From the NCBI RefSeq assembly GCF_014647415.1, contig NZ_BMPD01000004.1, positions 62,001-126,000 on the forward strand: a stretch of 64,000 bases of DNA, in the 5' to 3' direction. Shown piece after piece: positions 1 through 7,934 of this stretch. The translations under genes were made by a program, and so were the position numbers. The notes beneath the pieces were generated by a model that was not told where the DNA came from, ran no database searches, and saw only the letters and a list, made by a program, of their open reading frames with translations. This DNA comes from Haloarcula sebkhae (lineage in GTDB: Archaea; Halobacteriota; Halobacteria; Halobacteriales; Haloarculaceae). Position 1 is the first letter of the stretch. Each line of letters begins with the position of its first letter.

Positions 1-85
1 ATTTTTGATCGCTATATGCTCTCGTCACCCCCTCTATGTGGTACGGCGAGCTGATAGACTGAACGTCGAATCTTGACTGAAGGCG

Positions 86-1123
86 CTAGATGAAGGTTCG
101 GACAGCACTCAGAATATCTGCAGGCTGCTGCGGTTCGAAACTCTCCTGATACTCAATGTCTGACTTCGCTAATCGAGCTATTCCGTCTAACCCGATGCTG
201 TGATGGATTGGTGAGGCCACACCAGTGACAGCTTTGGTCCAGAAGTTCTGGCACACCAACCTGCGTTTGTACGAGTCTTCTTGCACGAAGGAACTCACAG
301 CGGCTCGGCCAGACTGTGCTGCATGTATCATTCCGAAGCCAGTCAGGCGGTTCGCCAGTCCGATGGCGTCGCCCGCGATATGGACCGTGCAGTCGTTTAG
401 CTCGTACGAGCAGTGTGAGAGGCTCCGCAAGCCGTTTGAAACGTCAGTTCCGCTGTACAGGGCCTCACGTTCTGGGGCCTCAATATCGATTTCAGCAAGC
501 AACTGTTGCATATCCTTGTACAGTTCAGTAGGGGATTTGTTCTCCCGACAGCCGAGGCCGACAGTTGCCTCTTCCGGTGACTGTGGCACGATCCAGAGGA
601 AGTAGTTCTCGTACGCAAGTGCTCGCGGCTCGGGATACAGGTGCGAGAAATCGGCCTCTATCCTCCCGCTTAGCGTCGGACACGTTACGTCGTACGACAG
701 GGACGTAAACCGGCTTGAGATCGGGAACTGACCGGTGGCATCAATCAGCAGATCCGACTCCGCAGATAACCGTCGAAACTCCGCTTCGTCGATGTCCGCA
801 TTCTCAACGATCTCTGTTCGGTCGAGTGTGCCCGCCCAGTGCTTCTCTAACTCGCCTCTGTTCAATATCACGCCATCAGGAACATTTATCGCAGTTTTCC
901 CGCTGGAGCCGACGAATATCCCGGTATTAGCTTCCCTAACGTATCCCGGAACATGTCTATCTAGTGGCAGCCGTGAGTAGTCCCAGACCATCTCCCCCCA
1001 GGCCCCACGCCGATCACCGCTGTATGCACCCTTATCGTAGAGTTGCACGTCAGAAGTAACCTCTTCAGCCAATTGCGCTGCTGCCAACCCGGCGAACCCC
1101 CCTCCGACGATTGAAACCCTCAT
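86..1123 (-). CDS. FAD-dependent oxidoreductase, geranylgeranyl-reductase-like
   Basis: The protein starts MRVSIVGGGFAGLAAAQL, a Rossmann FAD-binding GxGxxG motif. I chose the ATG at 1123 because the in-frame ATG at 1195 would add 24 residues ahead of the dinucleotide fold. Near residue 270 there is a second FAD motif, GDAIGLANRLTGFGMIHAA, typical of the geranylgeranyl reductase / aromatic-ring hydroxylase superfamily, where it contacts the flavin ribityl and pyrophosphate. Length is 345 residues, shorter than most geranylgeranyl reductases (about 400-450), and I see no C-terminal membrane segment. The substrate cannot be told. It stands alone, with over 1 kb of non-coding DNA upstream and the window edge downstream. 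Family assignment is good; function is open. Confidence 0.8.
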   Translation of the reverse strand: MRVSIVGGGFAGLAAAQLAEEVTSDVQLYDKGAYSGDRRGAWGEMVWDYSRLPLDRHVPGYVREANTGIFVGSSGKTAINVPDGVILNRGELEKHWAGTLDRTEIVENADIDEAEFRRLSAESDLLIDATGQFPISSRFTSLSYDVTCPTLSGRIEADFSHLYPEPRALAYENYFLWIVPQSPEEATVGLGCRENKSPTELYKDMQQLLAEIDIEAPEREALYSGTDVSNGLRSLSHCSYELNDCTVHIAGDAIGLANRLTGFGMIHAAQSGRAAVSSFVQEDSYKRRLVCQNFWTKAVTGVASPIHHSIGLDGIARLAKSDIEYQESFEPQQPADILSAVRTFI

Positions 1124-1628
1124 ACCGTACCATTCGATGGTAGCTATTTCAAATATCCCATTGCCCGCCCGTATTTGACGCCGTTTCCACGCCACAACCG
1201 ACAGTTTGTCTATCGACCAGCGTAGTGTTCGTGTGATGCTCCCTGCTCCGGGAGTCCTGTTTACCCATCACCAAACCCAAGTTAACATCTGTGAATAGAG
1301 CGGTCAGGGTGAACGGAGAGAGACTCGATAGCCGAGGTCTAACAGAATATGTGACAATATAGCTGACAGATCGCGTCGGAAACTCGGTCACGCCTTTCTA
1401 CCCGAAGGACGCTGAATTGGGACCCTAACAGCATCCGGCTGCGAAAAGTAGTCGGGTCCAGTAGCAAACTCACGAATCGTATCACTTTAATCGGTCCTGC
1501 CAATAATATTCCCAAGAGATCTGCTTATACAGCTACTATCAAAATTCAGGTAGTAAATTCAGTACAAAGACCAATAGATGGCCGCAATACAATATTATAT
1601 CAATTAATAAAGCTGCAAAGCCGCTATT

Positions 1629-1665
1629 CGACACCTAAAATTCAGATGCCGACATTTTGGTGTCG
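1629..1665. repeat. Inverted repeat CGACACC...GGTGTCG
   Basis: Arms CGACACC (1629-1635) and GGTGTCG (1659-1665), extended by AAAA/TTTT with one unpaired base. It lies in the long intergenic region, 33 bp from another inverted repeat. It could be a stem-loop or a protein site; no neighbouring gene start is close enough to choose. Confidence 0.45.
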
Positions 1666-1697
1666 TGAGACATTCACATAGTCGTCTTCTCATCAAA

Positions 1698-1718
1698 TTA
1701 TACCGTGTGGTGGTATAA
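1698..1718. repeat. Perfect 7-bp inverted repeat TTATACC-N7-GGTATAA
   Basis: Arms TTATACC (1698-1704) and GGTATAA (1712-1718) are perfect complements around a 7-base spacer. It looks like a dimeric-regulator site or short hairpin, but the nearest gene starts are more than 500 bp away. Confidence 0.4.
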
Positions 1719-2311
1719 CGAATGTACCACTGTTATTATGTCGCAGCCGTGGCCGTTCTATTGGCTCTGAATGTTTAGTCCCACTCCAGCCACGCTCCGC
1801 TGCTCGCATCACATGAATCGACTGAGGGGTCAGAGATGTGGTTGCTGATGAGCGGAACAATGACGGTTGGTGTGGTGTCTTTGAATGTCGGTTTCGCGAT
1901 CGACTGACTACCTGAGTCGTTGGATGGAGACACACTCCCATCTTACCGTCCGGCAGGGGACCGATTACCCCTCTTCTCCTGTGCATTGAATATACCGAAC
2001 AAGATCCCGGTGGCTCTGATCCTCGTTGCACTGGATGACGTATGGCCGAGGCCATACAGAAAGAGCGCACGGGGTGCCGTTGTCAGCAGGGGTGTTCTCT
2101 CGCGTTAACAAGGAACTCCGATTCGGAATTAACGAATATAGCAGAATTGCAAGCCGCTGTGCGTCGTCTTAGGCAATACTCGCTGCGACTGTTGGGCCTG
2201 ATAAAGAACGTGTGAAGTGCGGCGCTACATCACTGCCGTGTGCGATATCTGTGCACAGAATCTTTGTTAACGCTCCGCAGAAGTGACCGTAATATTTGAT
2301 ATACGTGAATA

Positions 2312-3127
2312 CTACTCATCGCTGGCGGCTGCGGACTCCAAATTGATCTCGATGATGTTTGCTGCCTCCATCACCAATTCCGGAAGATCACTACGAAGGT
2401 ATTCGCCAGAGAGTCGCATTTTCGGTGCGGTCACGCTGATCGCACCACAGACTGTTCCGTCCACGTCCTGTATCGGAGCGCCTACGGATCGTAGTCCCCT
2501 GATTTCCTCCTCATCGTTTACTGCGTATCCCCTATCTCGAATGTCCGCGAGTTCTTCCCGCAGTTCGTCGGGTTCAGTGATCGTCTTTTCTGTCTGCTGA
2601 ACGAGTCCCTCAGCGGCCACTGTTTCAGTGACTCGCGCTTCGTTGAAATGTGCCAGCAGCGCTTTTCCGGTCGCAGTACAGTGGAGATACTGTGGGGATT
2701 CCCTGGTTCGTCGTTGGTAGTCCACGGCCACAGTCGCGCCCCCATTGTGCTCGTATAGCGTTACCTCCCTGTTCCGGTACGCAACTGTGAGGTGAACCCA
2801 TTCGTTTGTCTCTTCGGCTAAACGCTCTACTTCTTCTTTTCCGAGCTGATAGAGATTAACCCGATTCCGGACGCTTTCACCGAGCGGTATGAACCGCAGC
2901 CCTAACCGATAGACATCGCCTGATTTGTCGATAAATCCCTCAGCAACGAGTGTCTGTAGATACGTATGGAGTGTACTTTTCGCAACGTCAATATTGTTAC
3001 AGAGGTCGGAAAGCGTCGCCTCAGACTGTGACTGAAGTTCACGCAGGATCTCACTGGCAGTCTGCATTGACTTGATTCGTCGGGACGGTGGTTCGCGTTC
3101 AGTCATGTGTTGATCCTCGTTTATCAT
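2312..3127 (-). CDS. IclR family transcriptional regulator
   Basis: A DNA-binding regulator of 271 residues, or 264 if translation starts at the ATG at 3106 (MTEREPPSRR). The N-terminal winged helix (about residues 20-80) contains ATLSDLCNNIDVAKSTLHTY, a helix-turn-helix in the IclR manner. The C-terminal effector domain (about 90-265) has the family's YLHCTATGKALLA and GAPIQDVDGTVCGAISV segments. IclR proteins usually control catabolic or transport genes in response to a small ligand. It is divergent from the NhaC gene at 3469, with a 9-bp inverted repeat in between, so NhaC or the regulator itself is a plausible target. Confidence 0.92.
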   Translation of the reverse strand: MINEDQHMTEREPPSRRIKSMQTASEILRELQSQSEATLSDLCNNIDVAKSTLHTYLQTLVAEGFIDKSGDVYRLGLRFIPLGESVRNRVNLYQLGKEEVERLAEETNEWVHLTVAYRNREVTLYEHNGGATVAVDYQRRTRESPQYLHCTATGKALLAHFNEARVTETVAAEGLVQQTEKTITEPDELREELADIRDRGYAVNDEEEIRGLRSVGAPIQDVDGTVCGAISVTAPKMRLSGEYLRSDLPELVMEAANIIEINLESAAASDE

Positions 3128-3468
3128 GGTTATATGATTTTGGCATATCGAACGCTCAGTCTGGTGCTGGTTCCTTTCAAAAATACGGACCAGACTGGGA
3201 TGATCTGTCTCGGCGCACCGGACTTCGAAACACAGTCGGATCCGGTCCAGACATCACGACTGGCTGTCCCCTTCTCTCCATGAACTTTTATTAATGATGG
3301 TGTCGATGGGGCAAATGACATGCGCTGTTGCCACAGTCGGTGCAGTCGCCAAACTATTCGTATAGAGTCTGAAAAACCGATTCGTCCCTCATCAGAAGGA
3401 ACGGACCCTGATGCAAATACATCGCTGCGCAACCAGCGGAATCGAGATGCGTAATAGAATCAATACGT
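3128..3468. other. Divergent promoter region, iclR-type gene / nhaC
   Basis: This 341-bp stretch separates two divergent genes. No coding frame here looks real. It holds the inverted repeat at 3157-3197 and must hold both promoters. CCAGAC recurs near 3246-3253, close to the repeat sequence. Confidence 0.6.
3157..3197. promoter_or_regulatory. Candidate operator: CAGTCTGGT-N23-ACCAGACTG
   Basis: The arms CAGTCTGGT (3157-3165) and ACCAGACTG (3189-3197) are perfect 9-bp inverted repeats. They sit 30-70 bp upstream of the IclR-type regulator start, where an autoregulatory site would be expected. Its role as operator is inference; the repeat itself is directly visible. Confidence 0.5.
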
Positions 3469-4935
3469 ATGAGTTCTGAATTCGACATCAAGCTGTACGA
3501 CGACATCGACCCCGAAGACCGGCCCTCTCTGGGGGAGGCGCTAATACCGATCATCGGGATGCTAACCGCGCTGGGTATAGGAATCGGAATTTACGGACTT
3601 GACCCGCAGTTCCCCCTCCTCTGGGGTATTGCCTTCACTGGACTGTTCAGTTACTACCGATTCGACATCTCTTGGGACGAGATGTATGCCGGGATCACAC
3701 ACACGTTGCTGATGGGCATTCAGGTCGTGTTCATCCTGTTTATCGTCTATGCGCTTATCTCGACCTGGATACATGCTGGAACGATCCCGACGCTCATGTA
3801 CTACGGCCTTGACCTGCTGCATCCGATAGTGTTCCTCCCGCTCACAGCGATCATCACTGCGGCGATAACGTTTGCCATCGGGTCATCGTGGACCGCGGCG
3901 GGGACGCTCGGTGTTGCCTTCATCGGAATCGGTTCTGGACTGGGACTCCCTGAGCCGATGACCGCAGGTGCAATCCTCACCGGCGCATACACGGGCGACA
4001 AGCAGTCACCGCTCTCGGACACGACAAACCTCGCTTCGGCGGTGACGAACACCGATCTGTACGATCATATCAACGCGATGCGGGCAGGGACGTTCCTTGC
4101 CTTCTCCATCGCTGTCGTCCTGTACGCCGGTCTCGGTATTCGCGCGTCAGGATCTATCCCTGTCGATCGGATCGCTGAGATACAGACGGCACTTACGGGT
4201 TCGTTCACGATTTCTCCGCTCGCGTTCTTCCCACTTATCGTGACATTTGGGCTGGCGATATACGGCATTTCCGCAATTCCAGCTCTCGGTGCTGGTGTCT
4301 TTGCCGGCGCGATAACCTCGGCCGTGCTTCAGGGTAACTCGTTCACGTCGGTCTGGACCGTCGCACAGAGTGGGACAAGCCCGGAAACGGGGATGGAACT
4401 CGTAAACGGCCTCCTCGCAAGCGGTGGCATGGTCGGCGGTGCATGGGCGGTAACAATTGCTATCGCCGCACTCGCACTGGGCGGCCTGTTCGAGTGTACT
4501 GGAATTATCGCTGTCTTAGCTCATCATCTCGGCCGGCTCAGCAAGAGCGTTGGAAGTCTCACCGGCATTACGGTTCTGTCGTCAGTCTCGATGAACGTCC
4601 TTGCGGCAGAACAGTACATCAGTATCGTTGTTCCCGGCGTGACGCTGGGCAGTCTCTACGAGGAGAAGGGGCTCAAGACCGAGAACCTTTCGCGGGCGAT
4701 TGAATCTTCCGGGACTGTCACAAGTGCGCTCATTCCATGGAACAGCGGCGCGGTGTTCATGGCTGGCACCCTCGGCGTCAGCACGTTCCAGTATGCGCCC
4801 TACTACTTCCTAGGCTTCCTTTCGCCGCTCATCCTCATTCTCATGGGAGTTACCGGCTGGCAGATCACATATACTGAGACTGAGGCTGACGACCAGATGA
4901 CGAGTAACGTGGCTGCACCGGCAGATAGTGACTGA
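3469..4935 (+). CDS. nhaC: NhaC family Na+/H+ antiporter-like transporter
   Basis: A polytopic membrane protein of 488 residues with roughly 11-12 hydrophobic segments. The family hallmark GAYTGDKQSPLSDTTN begins at residue 172 and lies just after a glycine-rich segment (AIGSSWTAAGTLG). NhaC proteins exchange Na+ for H+, but several members instead carry malate/lactate or amino acids (MleN, ArcD-like relatives), so the exact substrate is uncertain. The hydrophilic N-terminus is acidic, as expected in a halophile. The neighbouring IclR regulator is usually linked to carbon catabolism, which would favour an organic-acid/Na+ exchanger. Confidence 0.88.
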   Translation: MSSEFDIKLYDDIDPEDRPSLGEALIPIIGMLTALGIGIGIYGLDPQFPLLWGIAFTGLFSYYRFDISWDEMYAGITHTLLMGIQVVFILFIVYALISTWIHAGTIPTLMYYGLDLLHPIVFLPLTAIITAAITFAIGSSWTAAGTLGVAFIGIGSGLGLPEPMTAGAILTGAYTGDKQSPLSDTTNLASAVTNTDLYDHINAMRAGTFLAFSIAVVLYAGLGIRASGSIPVDRIAEIQTALTGSFTISPLAFFPLIVTFGLAIYGISAIPALGAGVFAGAITSAVLQGNSFTSVWTVAQSGTSPETGMELVNGLLASGGMVGGAWAVTIAIAALALGGLFECTGIIAVLAHHLGRLSKSVGSLTGITVLSSVSMNVLAAEQYISIVVPGVTLGSLYEEKGLKTENLSRAIESSGTVTSALIPWNSGAVFMAGTLGVSTFQYAPYYFLGFLSPLILILMGVTGWQITYTETEADDQMTSNVAAPADSD

Positions 4936-5701
4936 GAGTACCGCTCGAAACGAGTAACCATGTGAGATTCCGGAGCCAATTCTGAATCTACAGCACACCT
5001 CCGTTCTCGTGACCTGCTGCCTACTGGGTCCAGCGTAGCAGTGAGTGAAATACAATAACTGACACAGTCCGGTGAGCAACAATGATTGAAACAATTGAAT
5101 GTATAATATTTTGTGTAATATATGACCTATTCGGTAACGTAACAACCGTTCGATGACTTGTTGATGCGAGAGGCTAGTCTTCTAGAGATTAAGATCGGAT
5201 TATATCACGCTTTAACACTTCAAACCCACATTCAGAGATTCTTACGCCTAGAGAACGGATTTAACATACCGACAGATCTAGTTCCACTGGATATAGTGGA
5301 AAACTACATTGTTGGTTCATCTGTGTAAAAAGTGGGAAGAGTGGTGCTGAAAAACTGAACAGCGAAATCTCATTCTTTGCTACTAGGGCAGTGCATCTGG
5401 CGTTAGTGGCTCGCCGCACTAGCGTAGACGGCACAATGACTTGAACTGCCATCTAAATAGTAATATATCCTTCTTATATTAGAATATTACATAATCGCGG
5501 AAGAAACGTTCTGGTTGAAGTGGTCTTGTATTACTCATCCCACTGTTTTGTGGCTGGCGGGCCAACACCTGTAGAGTGTTCTCTGGGTAAAAACGCATGA
5601 GAGAGATGCCAGTAGCACCTGAGCGGCTGGAACTAGCAGTAGCTATTGCAACCTAGTTCACAACACGGCACAAATCACCAATTCAGTTGCCACTGACCCG
5701 T
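4936..5701. other. AT-rich intergenic region, no gene seen
   Basis: Some 770 bp between the NhaC gene and a convergent DUF4864 gene. Composition is AT-rich, particularly 5085-5240 and 5440-5500. The longest frames (4810-5145 and 5261-5452, both minus) have no protein-like character. I see no RNA gene or repeat I can support. Confidence 0.5.
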
Positions 5702-6106
5702 TCAGACCACTACAACACGGTCAGTCTGCCAGCAGCCCCGAAACTCGCCGACGGACTGCACTGACAGACCGAACTCGTACGTGGTTGTTCGTCCATCCGG
5801 GCCTGTAACCGTTACCCGCTGTTCAGCGTAGTTCTCATCCTGTTCCACAGGGCCTCGCACAGCCTCCCTGAAGTTGATCATCGGGCGGTACTGCGGTGAC
5901 TGGACCATGGCTACGAACCGGTCAAGTGGGCCAGTCGAGCGGCGGTTGGCCGGGGAGGCGAAATTGTACGCCGTCATGATCCCCGCGTTCTCAAACGGGT
6001 CGTCGTTCGTTTCCAGGGCATCGAGCTGGATGGCAACAGCATCGCCGGGGCTGTATGTCTCGCTGGGCGTCGGAAGGCCGGCCACCGGGTACTCGCGTTC
6101 AGACAT
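5702..6106 (-). CDS. DUF4864 domain protein
   Basis: A small soluble protein of 134 residues. The central segment, about 35-80, contains AYNFASPANRRSTGPLDRF and then AMVQSPQYRPM, the hallmark of DUF4864, a cystatin/NTF2-like fold family of unknown function. It ends with a beta-rich region. It has no signal peptide. The start ATG at 6106 is 51 bp from the divergent start of the LOV-like gene, so the two may share a promoter region. No function can be stated. Confidence 0.8.
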   Translation of the reverse strand: MSEREYPVAGLPTPSETYSPGDAVAIQLDALETNDDPFENAGIMTAYNFASPANRRSTGPLDRFVAMVQSPQYRPMINFREAVRGPVEQDENYAEQRVTVTGPDGRTTTYEFGLSVQSVGEFRGCWQTDRVVVV

Positions 6107-6157
6107 TGGTATCGTAGGGACGAGCGCGTATCTGTAACAGGTGCTGTATCAGCATGA

Positions 6158-6796
6158 ATGGCACGGCTGAGCGACCACAGGCCGGACACCGACGGGAGTT
6201 TGTGTCACCGCCGACTAGATCAACTGACCGCGAACATGGCCCCACTCAGGGACGTACTTATCGAAACCATGCTGCTCGACGAGGAGCAGTTTCGCCGTCG
6301 GCTTCCGGACCTCGTCGAAACACATCAACTCCGGAGTGTTGACCCGGAACCCGCTGACGAGTCACCGGCCGCTGTCCTTCAGGATCTCAAGGGATTCGAG
6401 CCTACCTCGGTAACGGGTTTTGAGCGAGAATATATCGCGAAAATGGTGCGACTTGGGACGATCCCTCTGGGCCTGACGCTCACTGGCCCGGCGTATCAGG
6501 ACAATCCAGTCCGATATGCGACACAGACGTTCCAGGAGATGACTGGGTATTCGCTAGCCGCGCTTCGCGGCGAGAACCTTCGACTGCTGCAGGGACCAGC
6601 AACAGACCCCGAGGCGGTCGCCACGCTTCAGGAGGGGATCGATATCTGGGAACAGCGGACCGTCGAACTATGGAACTATCGTGCGGACGGCACACGCTTC
6701 AGAAACCGGGTGACGATAGTGCCACTCACCGGTCCTGACGGCTCCATCACGAACTGGCTCGGGGTGCAGAAAGCCATCGACACAACAGACGACTAA
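6158..6796 (+). CDS. LOV-like PAS protein lacking the photoactive cysteine
   Basis: The protein has 212 residues. An N-terminal helical stretch of about 95 residues is followed by one PAS/LOV domain (about 105-210). The LOV signature is nearly complete: QDNPVRYATQTFQEMTGYS, then GENLRLLQGPATDPEAV, then VELWNYRADGTRFRNRVTI, ending in NWLGVQKAID. The flavin-binding Asn, Arg and Gln positions (NxRxLQG) are kept, but Leu141 stands where LOV photoreceptors have the adduct-forming Cys. It might still bind flavin and signal by flavin reduction, or may have lost flavin chemistry. There is no kinase or DNA-binding output domain on the chain. Confidence 0.85.
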   Translation: MARLSDHRPDTDGSLCHRRLDQLTANMAPLRDVLIETMLLDEEQFRRRLPDLVETHQLRSVDPEPADESPAAVLQDLKGFEPTSVTGFEREYIAKMVRLGTIPLGLTLTGPAYQDNPVRYATQTFQEMTGYSLAALRGENLRLLQGPATDPEAVATLQEGIDIWEQRTVELWNYRADGTRFRNRVTIVPLTGPDGSITNWLGVQKAIDTTDD

Positions 6797-6842
6797 CTAT
6801 CGGTAGCACTACAGAACGATACGTCCCATCACAGGTACCCAG

Positions 6843-7832
6843 TCAGCCTGCAGTATAGAGTAAATACGCCAATGCCGTTGTCATCCCGGCAGCAATCAGC
6901 AACGCCCATCCGGTTAGCCGGACACGTTTTCCGTACTCGCTCAAACTGCCGTCTTCGGTTCCGAGTATCGTGACGAGTCGACTCGGATGCCTGAACGGAC
7001 TCGGTGGTTTTGGGGCAGGCAGTCGCTGCCGGAGCTGCCGGTACTCGGTGAACGACCAAACGCCGTACAGACACAGCGAGAGGATCATTCCGACCCAGAA
7101 GCAGAACGCTGCGATCAGGGGGAGTCCGACCGGACCCAGAAGTTCTGCCTGTATCCCCTGCGGTGCCCCTCCAAATCCACCAGTATTCAACAGCCCGAGA
7201 ACTAACCCGACCATCGAGAGCCAGAACGCGGCGAAACAGATACCGAGAAGCTGTTTCGATAGCCGGTGCATAGTCGCTCCGTGACGAGCAACCCATGACT
7301 CGCGAGGCGCTGGCTGTCCCTCACTTGCCGGGCGTAGTTCTTGTTGGCCCGGATTCTTGGCCCCTAGTCCAGCTAGCACACCGATCACAGAGAGAACGCC
7401 GCCGACGGCGATGGCGCGCAGTGGGAACGGTGTCCGCTCCCGAATCAGGAACGCGTCGTCCGGGTCGGCTGGTGAGACGTACGCGCGGGTCGTTGTTCCA
7501 GGTTCGTATGACTCGACTACCGACTCCGCTTTGGACCGGTCGGAGTACGTTCGGATGCCCGTACTCGGGAACACCTGTTTGCTGGTGTACGTCTCTCCTT
7601 GATACCGGTACGTGTAGTGAATCTCCGGTTCGTAGTCGATTCCCCGACCGCCGTCCAGTCGGTCGACACGAGCGTCAGTGATGGTTGCCTGGACGGCCAC
7701 GGCGTTGTTGACCGCCTGGGACTGCTGGACGTAGTCGTACCCGCCGAACCCGAGAAGACCAGCGGCAAGGAGCAGCAACAGCGCGCTCTTCCGTGAAAGG
7801 TGGAGGGTCGTGATTCCGAGCGGGACCTTCAT
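6843..7832 (-). CDS. DUF3592 membrane protein
   Basis: This 329-residue membrane protein starts at the ATG at 7832 (MKVPLGITTLHLSRKSALLL); the upstream in-frame ATG at 7883 would add 17 residues. The first membrane segment (about 14-30) is followed by an extracellular beta-domain with YEPEIHYTYRYQGETYTS and YEPGTTTRAYVSPADPDDA, the DUF3592 pattern. Three or four further membrane segments lie in the C-terminal half. DUF3592 proteins have no established role. It is co-directional with HyuB upstream but separated by about 100 bp, so operon membership is doubtful. Confidence 0.8.
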   Translation of the reverse strand: MKVPLGITTLHLSRKSALLLLLAAGLLGFGGYDYVQQSQAVNNAVAVQATITDARVDRLDGGRGIDYEPEIHYTYRYQGETYTSKQVFPSTGIRTYSDRSKAESVVESYEPGTTTRAYVSPADPDDAFLIRERTPFPLRAIAVGGVLSVIGVLAGLGAKNPGQQELRPASEGQPAPRESWVARHGATMHRLSKQLLGICFAAFWLSMVGLVLGLLNTGGFGGAPQGIQAELLGPVGLPLIAAFCFWVGMILSLCLYGVWSFTEYRQLRQRLPAPKPPSPFRHPSRLVTILGTEDGSLSEYGKRVRLTGWALLIAAGMTTALAYLLYTAG

Positions 7833-7934
7833 GTCAAAAGGCAGTATTGTGTCCCGCTCGTATGAGCGTAGCGCTCGAAACAAAACACTTCACGGGCCGG
7901 CCGCCTTCTATCTGAGAGCGACCGAATCAATACG

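Larger units (their letters stand above)
1124..2311. other. Long intergenic region, no supported gene
   Basis: About 1.2 kb without a convincing gene. The stretch 1480-1720 is AT-rich and carries two inverted repeats (listed separately). Open frames at 1693-2070 (minus) and 1920-2108 (plus) have irregular composition (rich in Ser, Arg, Pro, His) and no recognisable domain, so I do not call them. It may be decayed DNA or may hold a non-coding RNA; nothing in the sequence decides this. Confidence 0.5.

Noticed and set aside
1693-2070. 125-residue minus-strand frame in the long intergenic region
   Set aside because: Ser/Arg/Pro/His-rich, no hydrophobic core pattern and no recognisable family; considered as a transposase relic but no DDE or HUH-type motif is seen.
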